Below the pieces are notes generated by a model. That model was not told the DNA's origin and did not search any database. It saw only the letters and a list, made by a program, of their open reading frames with translations. 64,000 bases of DNA from Mytilinidion resinicola (lineage: Eukaryota; Ascomycota; Dothideomycetes; Mytilinidiales; Mytilinidiaceae). Location of the stretch: contig NW_022985455.1 of the NCBI RefSeq assembly GCF_010093595.1, positions 412,898-476,897 of the forward strand, in the 5' to 3' direction. Below are positions 32,282 to 43,145 of this stretch, piece after piece. The translations under genes were made by a program, and so were the position numbers. The first letter of the stretch is position 1. Every line of letters starts with the position of its first letter.

Positions 32282-33803
32282 CTAGAACCGGGTAAACAGT
32301 GTCCAGCCCGTCTTCCTAACCCTTGCAACGAGCACAAAGGTAGTACCAGCAAGGCAAAACACGCCAGAAAAGATCTTAAGACCCTTCCAACCCCCCGCGC
32401 CGTCTATTATAGCGCCATTGATAGGATTAGTCGTCAGACCACCAATCGCGATAACGAACATGACAACGCCTGTGCGGAAACCAAGCTCTGCTATCGGCGA
32501 GATTGCTATCACTAGAGGTAGGATCAGTGAGACGTAAGCCCCGGAAAAGAATCCAAATAGGACGGCAAAGGCGATGAGTGCAGCATCGCTTGAGTCAGGT
32601 AGCCAGAGCGCAAGGATGTAGATACCAGACAGGTAGCAGACGACGATGAAGATGTTGTAGCGGCCGATTTTGTCGCCTAGGAAGCCTGCGAAGAGACGTC
32701 CAAATAGAGATCCGGCGTTCAGAATGGGTAGCAGGTATCCGGCCAAGTCGGAGCTCATGCCTGCGCTGAGCGCCTGGACAGGCAGATAGTTTATAGGGAC
32801 GAAGAACCCGTAGCTGAACAGGAAGAAACCAACAGCGAGGAGGACGAATTGGAGCTCGGTGAAAGGTTTGGCAAGCTGCGCGCCAGTGGCTTTGTGTGGT
32901 TGTGGAGGATGGAAGGGACGGACGGTCAGATTGGCGATGATCAGGAGGAAGAGCATAAGAAATGCGCAGGTACGCATTGCCCAACCGAAACCGACGTTTC
33001 GGATCAGATGGGACACCATTATGGGGAAGATGATACCGCCTAGACTGGAGCCCGTGAAGGAGATTCCGAAGGCAGCGCCACGCTTGTGATTGAACCACCC
33101 AGCGAGGCAGGTGGCAGCTAAGACAGTTCAGTCGACTCGCATCGAAGGACGGACATAGAAACACATGGGGTACATACAGGGTTGGAAGATGGCTGAAACA
33201 CCAAGACCGGAGCATAATCCTTGTGCAAGAAGTATCTGGTAGTATTCGGTCCCAAGGCTGGCCATCATGATACCAAATATATGCAAGAGACTGCCACCGA
33301 GTAGCAGCCAGCGCACACCATAGCGATCGTATATAGCGCCAACGAAGGGTCCCTGAAGAGAATCATTAGCTTTTATCTAGTGATGGAAGTTTAGAACATA
33401 CCATGCCCATCATGAAAAAAATCTGTAACGACGGAATCCATGAGATCGTGCTCGGTGAGTAGTTGCTGAGCAGTTCTATTTGATAGTACTCCTGGAATAC
33501 GCCAACGCCTAGTAGTTGTCAGTGTTAGATTTAAGCCCATGTACGGTTGGAGGCTGCCATACTATTTAGCCAACCGAAGCTACAGAATGATGCGCACCAA
33601 GTACCAAGCACAACGAGCCAAGCAGCGGCACCACCATCCGGGGCATCGCTGCCTGGAGGCTCCGGCTCGGGAGCCTTCTCCGCATCATCGTCGTGGGAGG
33701 TAGAGGGGGGGTTCGAGTTCCCCGCTTGAGACTCTGCCTTCTCGGTCTCTTCTTCAATCAATTGATCCTCAGCTGCTACCGCGGGTTGATTTGACTCAGA
33801 CAT
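32282..33803 (-). CDS. MFS monocarboxylate-transporter-like protein
   Basis: Exons 33803-33563, 33508-33402, 33352-33178 and 33117-32282 join in frame to 452 residues; the introns are 49-60 bases. An acidic, disordered N-terminus (about 55 residues) is followed by [15 protein letters not shown]. The D-G-G-x-x-W entry motif marks the fungal monocarboxylate porter (MCT/SLC16-like) family. Further marks are VFQEYYQ and [14 protein letters not shown], plus a closing cytosolic end after twelve predicted segments. Yeast relatives of this group (Mch family) do not all move monocarboxylates, so substrate is open. The ATG at 33803 was chosen because upstream frames give no further family sequence. It is divergently transcribed from a Zn2Cys6 regulator 648 bases away. 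Confidence 0.88.
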
Positions 33804-34451
33804 GATAGGTAGCACTCAAGACTAAACGTATGAATGAAAGGCAAAAGGCTCTTTATAGAAGAAGTAAGGACGGAAAAGAGTTGGACTGAATCTTGAGTTA
33901 TTTCAAGCTGCCCTCCTGGCTGGTACTTATAACCTAGAGGACAGCGAAAGCTCCATCTTGAGAGCTTGGATGTGGGAAGCTATGCCTCGGAATTAGTAGA
34001 ACTACTACCGCAGCCCGGGATATGGTGAAGTCCTGTCGCCGGCATACACCTCCCGGAAAGGAAGAAGATGGATTTAGGGCAGTCATGTCTGTCGAAGAGC
34101 GGCTAGTGGGTCTGGTTTGAAAGATTGATAAGGTACCACTCGGGCTCGGTCGTAAAATTCTAAATATCATTCTGAGTTGTTGTGGAGGTGACGAAAGTGG
34201 CATTTCGGGCTCGGTCGTAAAAAGGGGCCGGTAATAATGGTCATGTGACTACGCTATTCGGTCTTAAAATCGATCGGCTCTTGCTGCGTCGGCTCTTGCT
34301 ACGACCGAACCATCCTCTGCTGTTCAGCGGAACCAGTATTTTCAGCATCTTTCGACATCCCGAGACAAGGCTATTTCAGCCTGCACTGCCACAGCAAGCA
34401 CATTTGGAGGTGGAGGTGGGCTCCGAACCAACCACCACCCAATACAGCTTG
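33804..34451. other. shared upstream region of the MCT-like transporter and the Zn2Cys6 gene
   Basis: Divergent promoter region. It carries two identical 17-base repeats with CGG-GCT-CGG (34141-34157 and 34206-34222), a partial third copy (TCGGTCTTAAAA near 34259) and a tandem pair CGGCTCTTGCTGCGT/CGGCTCTTGCTACGA near 34275-34304. Confidence 0.6.
34141..34222. promoter_or_regulatory. duplicated CGG-N3-CGG motif in a divergent promoter
   Basis: The 17-mer CGGGCTCGGTCGTAAAA occurs identically at 34141-34157 and 34206-34222, 65 bases apart. Zn2Cys6 factors bind paired CGG triplets, and the direct-repeat spacing of three seen here is a plausible site. The element sits between a Zn2Cys6 gene and a transporter gene, so autoregulation or pair regulation is an attractive inference. 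Confidence 0.5.
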
Positions 34452-36575
34452 ATGCCCAGGTCTGAACCCGAATCGGAGCTCCCTCAAACCCGCCGCTGGA
34501 TATCTCGCTCGTGCCATAGTTGCAATAGCAAGAAAATCCGCTGTGACAAAAGAGAACCATGCTCCTCATGCACACGGACTGGCAGGCCCTGTGTCTACCC
34601 ACCATCGGGGCCTCGGAAACGGCGGGCGAAAGAGACTATTATAGCTGACATGGCCTCCCGTATTTCTGGTCTAGAAAAGTCTCTTAACGAGGCCAGAAAC
34701 CAAGGGGCATTGATTTCAACGATCCCCACTTACACAACTGCGAGTCTAACGCCCTCGACGACTGCTGCGAACTCTGATGATTTGAGCGAGAGGTCTAATG
34801 GCGGTATTCTTGTCCAGAAGGGGTCATCAAGCCAATACTTCAACGAAGTTTTCATATCTAGAGTCATAGAAGAAGTCTTTACACCAATTCCATCAACGAT
34901 GTTCTATCTGTAGTTCTAACAGCTACCACAGGAGCGAAATATCGAATCGGCTCTGACGCCTCCTCAGACAGCGTCCCCGCAGCCACCAGTGGTATCGCCG
35001 TTCAATGCCACGGGAATCCTCTCCTCTGCTTTCTTATCAGTGGCGCCAGCCAGCTTTTATCCGAATACACAACTGGCTGTAAGGCTTTGGAAAATCTACG
35101 TGGACAATGTCGAAGGCACTGCAGGATTCAAACTGTTGCATCTTCCTACCGATGAGGTCAAGGTGTATTCAACCATCAATGACCCAAGCACGGCATCCCT
35201 GGAAAATCTCGCACTCAGCTTCGCTATCTACTTTACGTCAACAGTCACTCTCGAAGATCCGGAAGCCCACGTGACTCTAGGACAGGATAGGAATACGTTT
35301 CTACTCCAATGCAAGGTTGGCCTAGAGCAAGCATTCGCGCATGGAGACTTCTTGGACCGTCCAACGATGACTGGGCTTCACGCCTTGGCCATATATCTCG
35401 TATGTTCCATTCTCGTCTAGTGCTTACTTCTTCTGCGGATCTAAGTTGTCTGTCTCTAGTCTGCGCTTCGCGTCCATAATCGCGGCAAAGGGATATGGAT
35501 TCTCAACGGCCTCGCAATCCGTATCGCAGAGTCATTGGGCCTTCATCGCGATGGAGAGCGGCTTGGTCTTTCTCCTTTCCAGTCTGAGATTCGCCGTCGA
35601 CTTTGGTGGCATCTGCTCAGTCGAGACGGCCGTTCAGGCGAGGACTACGGCCTACAAAACACCAACAACCTAGTACCTGTGTCAGAAGTTAGCCTGCCGA
35701 TCAATGTCGACGATACAGACCTCTATCTCGAAATGCAGCACCTTCCTGCACCAAAAGAGGGCTGGACTACCATGACTTTCTCGCTGATCAACATTGGCCT
35801 GACAAAGTCAATTCAAAAACTAGCAGCTATCGCCGCGTCATCGACATCTTCGTCTCCTCCAAGCGAACAGGTTAGAGCAAATATTATTCAAGAGAATAAG
35901 GTGCGTATCGAGAAGTCGCTGGCACATTGCAATCCGGTCATACCTCAACAACGTCTAACTATCACTTGCTCCCGCTTCCTGCTTCGAAAGCTCGACTTCG
36001 TCACGAGACTACAGTGGGCTTTACTGCAGCGTGCGGGTACACCGGTAGATTTTGCGACCGAGGAAAACTTGATCGAGGCCTTGGCTATCTTAGGGCCGAG
36101 AATCTACAACGAGGATGGCATGCTGAAGCAATACACGTGGGCCAGGAAGGCTTATCCACAATACCATGTCACCATGTACGTTCTGTGGCATCTGTGTGTC
36201 AAACCCGAAGGCCCAAATATCGGCAGGGCATGGGAGGCGGTAGAACCCCTCTTTTCTCAGGAGCTATGGGACGAGTCTACCATTGGATTTGGACCGAAGT
36301 CAGCAGTGTTGGTAGCCCTCAAGGCGAAAGCCAAGTCAGTGAGGGAAAACATTCAAAGACTGAACCCAGGGAAGGATGCGAGAACTAGCGATTCTCGATC
36401 TCGTCCAGTGTCTGGAGAAGGGGTCTCTGTGTACAGGTTTGAAGATACTGGCAGTGATGACTTTGCTCTCAACACTGACATTGATGAATGGCCAAATTGG
36501 GAAGCACTGGTGCGAGGTTTCCAGCTAGATAGTCCCAATGCCTTCTGGCAGGGAGGTGGATTAGATGGCACGTGA
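34452..36575 (+). CDS. Zn(II)2Cys6 transcription factor with fungal-specific regulatory domain
   Basis: Exons 34452-34874, 34932-35399 and 35460-36575 give 668 residues. The binuclear zinc cluster is complete near residues 22-46: SCHSCNSKKIRCDK followed by CSSCTRTGRPCVYP, C-x2-C-x6-C-x5-C-x2-C-x6-C. A short helix (ADMASRISGLEKSLNEA) then offers a dimerisation segment. The middle homology region shows the usual ALRVHNRGKGIWIL, AIRIAESLGLHRDGE and IRRRLWWHLLSRDG. These proteins act in the nucleus on CGG-based sites. The first intron's donor is the rare GTCTTT, accepted because phase, a TTCTAAC branch and family sequence on both sides agree. The position beside the MCT-like transporter suggests a pathway-specific regulator (inference). 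Confidence 0.9.
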
Positions 36576-36681
36576 TGCCAAGCAACTCCAAGATTGCTTA
36601 CTAACTAATACCTGGCCTGTGCACCTACACCTTCAATACCTTTTACACCGCTCTTACATCCGAACTTCTTCAAGGGCCAAA

Positions 36682-37617
36682 ATGAGAACCCTCGACAGCC
36701 TCCCTTCTGAGCTGCGACAGCAGATCGTCTTGAACAGCATAAGCTACGAATTCCAGGAAGTCATACCAACATCGCCAGTGTTGCCAGCCGACGAGGAGCC
36801 GCCGTCCCCTATCCCAAGAATCCGGGTGCATACTCCTCTCAGTGGTGTCTGCAAGATTCTCCAAGCAGACACCCAGGAAGTACTCCGCCGTTGGCCTGAC
36901 GCCAAAACGGGTTCGTTCGGCCCGCTTGAGACGCCATGGGACTTGCGTTGCTTGAACCTTCTCAGCCGTTACTTCACACAGCGTGCCACCACCTTGAACC
37001 GCGCATGGCCCGGTATCCAGGAAATGGAAATTCACCTATTCGACCATCGCAAAACTTCCTGGGATTATCCCAAAGGGCAAAGCATTGGATACGACTTGGC
37101 TGCAGCACTGCAACATGAATGTATTCTACGCGAGTGGTCTGGTGACTTTGAAGGATGGATCCCTGCAAGCATTAAGGTTCTGAAGATTGACCTAACGATC
37201 CCATCTGGGCCACTGAAAGTTCTGGATGAATGCGGCCAGGGAGGTGCTCACGTTCTAGAACACGAGCGAGTCGAATTCCAGGGAAAGTTTTGGTACCACC
37301 TTTTCGACCAAGTAGTGCGTACACTTAGCAACATCATCTGGGACAACGGCTTCCTCAATTTTCCCAACAAGATGGAGCACATTGCGCCAGCACTAGAGAA
37401 TTTGGTGATTGAGACGATTGGAACGGCTCCTGATAGCCAGGTTTATGCCATGGCTAATACGAGGGAATTGTGGAGGGGAAAGTGGGAAAAAAAGCAGGAA
37501 ATACTTTCTGCCTATAGTTCTACCGATTCCAAGATCGTCCTCGACTTGTCCAATTACACGAGGCAGATCAAGGCGAAACGAGTGGAGCTAGGGCTAGATA
37601 CTATGGAGAATGTATGA
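36682..37617 (+). CDS. protein of unknown function, F-box-like N-terminus
   Basis: A 311-residue protein from the ATG at 36682. The frame is open back to 36565, but that would overlap the regulator gene's end and add unlike sequence. The N-terminus MRTLDSLPSELRQQIV has the L-P-x-E-L-R-x-x-I-x pattern seen at the start of fungal F-box-like and related proteins, but the rest (EMEIHLFDHRKTSWDYPKG; WYHLFDQVVRTLSNIIW) matches nothing I can name. There is no membrane segment. It lies 107 bases after the Zn2Cys6 gene on the same strand. An SCF adaptor role would be speculation. Confidence 0.6.
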   Translation: MRTLDSLPSELRQQIVLNSISYEFQEVIPTSPVLPADEEPPSPIPRIRVHTPLSGVCKILQADTQEVLRRWPDAKTGSFGPLETPWDLRCLNLLSRYFTQRATTLNRAWPGIQEMEIHLFDHRKTSWDYPKGQSIGYDLAAALQHECILREWSGDFEGWIPASIKVLKIDLTIPSGPLKVLDECGQGGAHVLEHERVEFQGKFWYHLFDQVVRTLSNIIWDNGFLNFPNKMEHIAPALENLVIETIGTAPDSQVYAMANTRELWRGKWEKKQEILSAYSSTDSKIVLDLSNYTRQIKAKRVELGLDTMENV

Positions 37618-37875
37618 GCTAAGGGGTACTCTGGAGGGCTTGACAGCATTACGGGCCGTCTTTCCTTTTGAAAAAAGATGACTAGTATCGTATTCAACAG
37701 CACTGAGTCACCGTAATGGTATCGGTCGGGGCTGTCATGCTCCTCTTAGTTTCTTTCCTCCACGAATTTACACGAACTATCTCAGGTTCCCCCCGCGATT
37801 CTTGCTTTCAATTTCCTGCATTCGGTTATCTTCTCATTTAAATACGCGTTTAATTTTATCGAATTTGACATCTCG

Positions 37876-39090
37876 CTAGGCTTCCAAGGCTGGTCCCACG
37901 ACCTCTTTCGTGACCCACAACAGCGGCATCGTCTCCTTGAATTCAGTAGTAGAGACCGAAATGCTCACTGCAAGTAGATTAAACCCCAATAAATCAAACA
38001 CGCTGATGTCCCTCCAGTCCCGGGACTGAAACATGATACTTCCGCATCCGTCCTCGTGATAGTCCAGGAGCAGGCTCTCGCATACGGCAAATCGTGGCCA
38101 AGTCCTTGTGCAACGTCGAGGATATTAAACTGCAGCAGGGCAAGCCGTGTCGCGAACATCTTGCGAGCCTCAACCTTCCATTGCTCACGGTGCAACGGCG
38201 AAGAGTAGAAATCTCTGATCTTCTTATGAACTTGGAAGTGCTCGGACATGCCCGTATATTTGGAGTCAAAGTACTCTGGGGTAAAATAAGACATGTTTGC
38301 AATGTGAAGGCTCTTGGAAACAGATGGATTCTGCCATTCCGGAAGTGAAAGTTGGGAGATGTTTTGATACCGGGAGTACCAGATAGCACCGCTTCTTGGG
38401 TGCCGTAGTTCGAAGACATCCACGCAAGCTAGCACTGTAGATCGTTGCAGATCGTTCCAGAATAATCGATTTCCCTCCTTCATTCGCGCGGGCGATGGCC
38501 TCGCTGGAAATATTGGATCGTCGTTCGGCTCAACATACATTATGTGTTGTGGCAGGACAAAGCAAAGACTTGTCTGACCATGCGGGACGCGAAGTTCCGG
38601 TATGAAGGTCCTGCCGTATCGAAGTTCAAGATCGATCAGGGCTTCCCCTTTGACTTCTCTGTATATTCCGGGTAAGTGTGGAACTCGATAAACTCTGGGC
38701 GAACGATTGCTAATATCTTGTAGTGTCTTAGGGGGAACTGCAATGCAAGCCGGGGGCTCACCGAATTACACAATGCCCAAAGCCACCCTGAACCTGCGAA
38801 GTATTGGGCTTATAGATGATCTCTCCGAAGGTTTTGTCGCCATGGTTTTGGATCCCGAACATGTTTCCATAATGATACTCGACGTAGCGTGTGGCGCTGT
38901 CATCTATAATACGTGTTCTAACGTATTCTCACTCGGCCTGAAAACGGCACATGTCTTTCGCATGCGAAACTCGACGGCATGCTTCTCATTGATGCCCAGA
39001 AGTCGAGAGCTGAGATACCCGGTGTCCAATTGGAATGCGGACGAGTCCCCTCGCGTGCAGATGCTCCCCTGAAAGGGGCAAGACACGTTA
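37876..39090 (-). pseudogene. frameshifted fungal membrane/extracellular protein gene (C-terminal part)
   Basis: On the minus strand a coherent protein can be followed but changes frame. After a CCCCTTTCAG acceptor (39072-39081), an open piece reads SSAFQLDTGYLSSRLLGI, up to a frame change near 38945. It resumes as DDSATRYVEYHYGNMFGIQN. A 52-base intron (GTGAGC...ATTAG, about 38762-38711) follows, then VYRVPHLPGIYREV, YVEPNDDPIFPARPSP and FATRLALLQFNILDVAQG. A second frame change near 38100 leads to FAVCESLLLDYHEDGCGS, a hydrophobic segment DISVFDLLGFNLLAVS, and the stop at 37876-37878. The LDTG and VDDP-like motifs recall a large family of fungal polytopic surface proteins of unknown function (memory, unchecked). 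At least two frame breaks and no identified start imply decay. Confidence 0.5.
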
Positions 39091-39906
39091 TGTTATGAAG
39101 GCAACGACAAGATTTTCAAGAGAATTATGAACCCTTTGGTTCGCGAGCGCATGAAGACGCTAATTCTCCAGAAGTGCTCTACGAAGTAGATGGGCAGACG
39201 CGGAGAAGGTTTATACGTTGAGAGATAGAGTTGCGGTGAAGAGACAGCCCACAAGTCAGCCCAGCAAGGCATACTCCTGCTTCGTCCAAAGCACAATCTC
39301 AGGCGCCCATTTGACTGCATTGATGACGTGTTGAGACGGTTGAGATATGCCTGATCGCAAGGCTGAAGAAAAAGCAGCGAACGATGACAAGTGAGCCGCA
39401 ACTCGGCGCTATACCCGGAGTGCTTGGTAGTATAGTTAAATCTTGCGGTGGCCAATCTTACATCTTGCCCATACCATCGAACTATCCCAAGTGGACGCGC
39501 ACCAGCGTGCCTAACCGTCGACTTGATCATCGTCTTGGCATAGCGAATGATTCATAGCAACCTTTCAACACCCAACCAACCTCCAATCTAAATCCAAATC
39601 GCATTATTGCTCTCAGCTCCAATAAGGTCCAGCGTCCGGTAGCGGTATCTGGCCCAATTCTCCACCCTCGCCCACGGTTCCCATCCCAGGAATCAATCTC
39701 ATCGCGTGCAGCCACTCTACCAAAGAAATGCCTACCATCAGAGCGCAACAGAGCGCAAAGCAAGCTCCCTTCAAAACCTCCCTGCCTCCTCTCCCATCTC
39801 CATTCCTCTTCACACACCGCACCCCACACACTCCGCAAAAACCTCTCCCAAAACCACTTCCGGACGCATACGACGACACACGCAACGACACCCAAAGCCT
39901 CACACA
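39091..39906. other. region without an assignable gene
   Basis: A minus-strand frame at 39093-39530 is open but has no family features. Another phase of the same strand contains the natural-looking HVINAVKWAPEIVLW before a stop, so this may be the decayed 5' part of the preceding pseudogene. Confidence 0.3.
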
Positions 39907-40284
39907 ATGGCCGCCGCAACCACCACCACCGACAGCTACTACGTCCTCTCCATGACCGCCACTCCTCCTCCCCACCGCCACCCCTACCTCGAAACCAAAC
40001 CCGACACCAACGTCCCCATGGCACCCCGACCAGCCTCTCCCACGAAATGCACCCGACTGCAGGAACCACACGACCGCCACGCCGAGGCGCCCGAGCACGA
40101 CGACCACGCCAGCCATCACGTCCGTTTCCTGCTGCCCGAGCCCGCGAAGGTTATGCAGAAGAAGCACCTGCGCTGGGCGGACAAGCTGTTCCGAGGAGGG
40201 TCCCGCTTGTCGTGGGCGGAGAAGGTGGAGAGAGCGCGGAAGAGGGATGGCAAGATGGGGCGGAAGGAGATGCTGGATTTCTAG
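39907..40284 (+). CDS. small Pro/His-rich protein of unknown function
   Basis: A 125-residue open frame beginning MAAATTTTDSYYVLSM. The middle is Pro/His-rich, and the C-terminal 45 residues are basic (HHVRFLLPEPAKVM, KLFRGGSRLSWAEKVERARK). A much longer antisense frame (39613-40665, minus) overlaps, but its Gly/Val- and Leu/Pro-rich composition looks like a shadow of GC-rich coding sequence. No family or function can be assigned. The plus-strand choice rests on composition and the ACA-ATGG start context only. Confidence 0.4.
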   Translation: MAAATTTTDSYYVLSMTATPPPHRHPYLETKPDTNVPMAPRPASPTKCTRLQEPHDRHAEAPEHDDHASHHVRFLLPEPAKVMQKKHLRWADKLFRGGSRLSWAEKVERARKRDGKMGRKEMLDF

Positions 40285-41084
40285 GGCGAGGTACCTGGAC
40301 GTTGGAGGAGGTGGTTTCTGGGAGTATGTGGTCGGCCTTTTTTGGGGGGGAGGGGGGAATTTTTGAGTTTGGGGTTTTGATGTCGGTGGAACGGGCGTTG
40401 ATGGGCCGGAGACTGGATCTAGGAGGTGATATGCGTGGTCGCGGTGAGCGAGATGTTGGGTCGGAGGAGGGTTTCTAAGAGGTAGGTTTGTGATGGGCAC
40501 CTGTTTCATAGCCGCTACGTGCGAAAGTAGGTAAAAATCGATGCGTTTTTCTCGAGGTTGAAATGTTGTGAAGAATTCCCGGAGTGCTTCATGTCTTGGC
40601 CGCTTCGATGTCATAGCTGTCGCACGCAAAACCAGAGGCGCAGCAATCAAGAGGAAAGGCACCACAACTATAAGAACAAGTGTTTCGAATCATAAACCTA
40701 CATACTATGCCGCCTCCCTGCGCTTCCACATCAACCCTCATTCTTCCACGCAGACAAGTAGAGACTTGAGAAAACCACGCACACACAGGTATATGAGCAA
40801 GCAACACGAAAAGGGTCCCTTGTGAAAATGCAGTCGAAACAACAAAACGCACTCCACGACCATGGAAAACACGACGAGAAGGGCTGACGACGGGGAGACA
40901 TGAGTTAGTTACAAACCGCAAAGCAGATAGAGGTATCCACGTCGACCCATACATGACACAATCCCCGCCGCCCTTCTCCGGGTACTAAGCATTACGTAAA
41001 CACGACCTCCTCCGCCGCATCCAATCTATCCCGATGAACCTTTCCAACAAAGAGGCCATTCCATCGTCGTACTTCGTTCATTCC
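40285..41084. other. convergent 3' intergenic region
   Basis: Between the small plus-strand gene and the minus-strand Crp1-like gene. Contains a long G-rich patch near 40340. No gene-like frame. Confidence 0.4.
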
Positions 41085-43145
41085 TTATTTATCGTGGTGG
41101 AACTTCTCCTTCAGCTTGCCGAAGAACGAGAGTCGGTTCTTCTTCTTCTGCTTCTTGTCAGTGCTGGCGACGCTCTCGGGGGTGCCGACGGCGGAGGCCT
41201 CTCCATTCTTCTTCGGCGTCTCTGGGGTGCTCTTGGCCGGAACCTTGCTGGACTCGACGCCAGTGGTGACAACTGGAGCAGTTTCCGCGGTCGTGGGCTG
41301 CTTCGACATGGGCGAGATGTCGCGAGAATCGACTGCTTTGGGTGTTTCTACAGCCGCAGCTGTAACAGGGGCGGTCGCACTGGTTTCGGCAGTCACCGTA
41401 GGAGCGGGTTCGCCGGCTTCGTCAGTGGTCTTGACCTCTTTCAGCAGCTCCTGCTCCACCTCCTTCTTCTCTTCGACGGCTACCGGGTTAGCAGCGGCCT
41501 CCGGTCCAACCTCCGCTTCTTTCTGGCTCTCGGCCACAACTTCAGGCACTTCGGGGGCAGCCTCAGTGGCTTCGGCAGCCGCGGTAGGAGCGGGTTCACC
41601 GGCTTCGTTGGTAGTCTTGATCTCTTTCAGCAGCTCCTGCTCTACTTCCTGCTTCTCTTCGACGGCTACTGGGTTTGCAGTGGCCTCCGGTCCGACGTCT
41701 GCTTTTATCTGACTCTCGGTGACAACTTCAGGCACTTCCGAGGTGGTGGCAGTAGCGGCAGGCGAGCCGTTGAGACCAAAAATACGAGCAGCGGTGTCCT
41801 TGGCCGAGTAAGTAGCTCCAGCGAAAGCAGCAGCTCCGCCAGCCGCAGCACCACCAGCAATAGCAGCAGCCTTCCCAGCACCAGAAGAGCTATCGGCCGC
41901 GGGAGGCTCCTCAGGCACCTTTGCCTTCAACTCTTCTTCGACCTCCTTCTTCTCGAGCACTGCTTCGGAGTTCGCGGAAGCTTCAGGGCTGAAGTTTGCC
42001 TCTTGTTGGCTCTCGGAAACGACCTCCGGAACGCCCTTTGGCTCCTTGGGCACGGCACCTGCAAGCGCGGCAGTGGAGCTAAGAGGAGCGGCCGATTGGA
42101 TCGTGACGCCTGGATCTGTCTCAGCAGCTGTGCCTGCTCCCATTGGCAAGCTAGACTCCGGAATCATTATGCCGCCAATTGGCGGGATCCCAAACATACC
42201 TCCTTTGGTTTCGCGCTCAGCCTCAGGGGTGACAACAGGACCCAGCTGCGGCGGGGCGGCGTCCGACGCTTCGTAGGACTTTTCGTCAGTCTTAGCGGTG
42301 CTTGATATGGTGTTGGAAGTCAGCGTGCTTGGGTCTGGGACCTTCTCGCCAGGCGCAAGGTGAATAGGGTTGCCAGCGCCGGCAGTTGCGGGTATCGGGT
42401 TGACGCCAAATGCCCTCTCCTCAGGCTCGTCATCCTTGACAGTTGACTGTATGGTGTTGTTCGTGAGGGTGCTAGGGTCGGGCACCTTCTCGCCAGGTGC
42501 CAGGTGAACGGGGTTTCCGAGGCCTTCAGTGGCGGGTATGGGGTTCACGGAGAAGGCGTTGGGCTCTGTTGCTGGCGTCTCGGGGAACGCGCCAGGCACA
42601 GGCGAAGCCTCCTTCTCCTTGGGCACGGCTCCAGCCAGCGCAGCGGTGGATGATGCGGGGGCGGCGGAAGAAAGGGTGTGGACAGGTGTCTCTTTGATGT
42701 CGTCGGGGAGGAGGATATTGTTGTAGTTTGGTCCGTCATATTCGCCGGGCGCCGTGTCGTTGGTCACCCAGTTGCCGTCAACGACGAACTTGGAAGGCAT
42801 TGTCAGCGGGAAAGGGCAGGAATTAAGTGTTGGAGATGATGTGCAAAGGCAACAGTGGGTCGACGACGGCAAGCAGGTTTATTTGCGGGAGTCGCGCCAG
42901 CAGAGTCAGCGCCGGCGAGCGAGGAAAGCACCAACCTTGTATTCGACCTTCTGCTTCGGCAGCTCGACGGTCTTCTTGAAGATGCCGCCTTCCTTCTCCA
43001 GCTTGACGCTTTGCTTCCAATCATCGAAGGTGCCGGTGACGAAGACTTCGTTAGCGCTGTGCTCCCTATAGCCAGTTGGTCAGCGCGGGTAGGCGGGGCC
43101 GGCGAGGGCACACGATGCGTACCAGGTAAAGGTATAGCTGCCCAT
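41085..43145 (-). CDS. Crp1/Mdg1-like protein with N-terminal glycogen-binding (CBM48/AMPK-beta-type) domain
   Basis: Exons 43145-43123, 43065-42936 and 42788-41085 join in phase to 618 residues. The two small first exons rebuild an E-set domain: MGSYTFTW, EHSANEVFVTGTFDDWKQSV, FKKTVELPKQKVEYK, FVVDGNWVTNDTAP and NYNNILLPDDI. This is the AMPK-beta-like glycogen-binding fold. The rest is low-complexity, acidic and repetitive. A block with NPIPAT...GNP(V/I)HLAPGEKVPDPST occurs twice, and a block with VPEVV.ES...VGPEA.ANPVAVEEK.EVEQELL occurs two to three times. The C-terminus is basic (KKNRLSFFGKLKEKFHHDK). The layout matches yeast Crp1 (cruciform-DNA-recognising) and Mdg1 (pheromone signalling). 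Carbohydrate or DNA binding here is inference. Between repeats there is an Ala/Gly-rich, mildly hydrophobic stretch (AAAIAGGAAAGGAAAFAGAT). Confidence 0.85.

Noticed and set aside
39613..40665. 350-codon minus-strand open frame
   Set aside because: Biased Gly/Val/Leu/Pro composition over GC-rich DNA; it is best explained as the shadow of the plus-strand small gene and flanks.
41034..42305. 423-codon plus-strand open frame
   Set aside because: Antisense to the Crp1-like repeat region; Ser/Gly/Arg-rich low complexity with no motifs.
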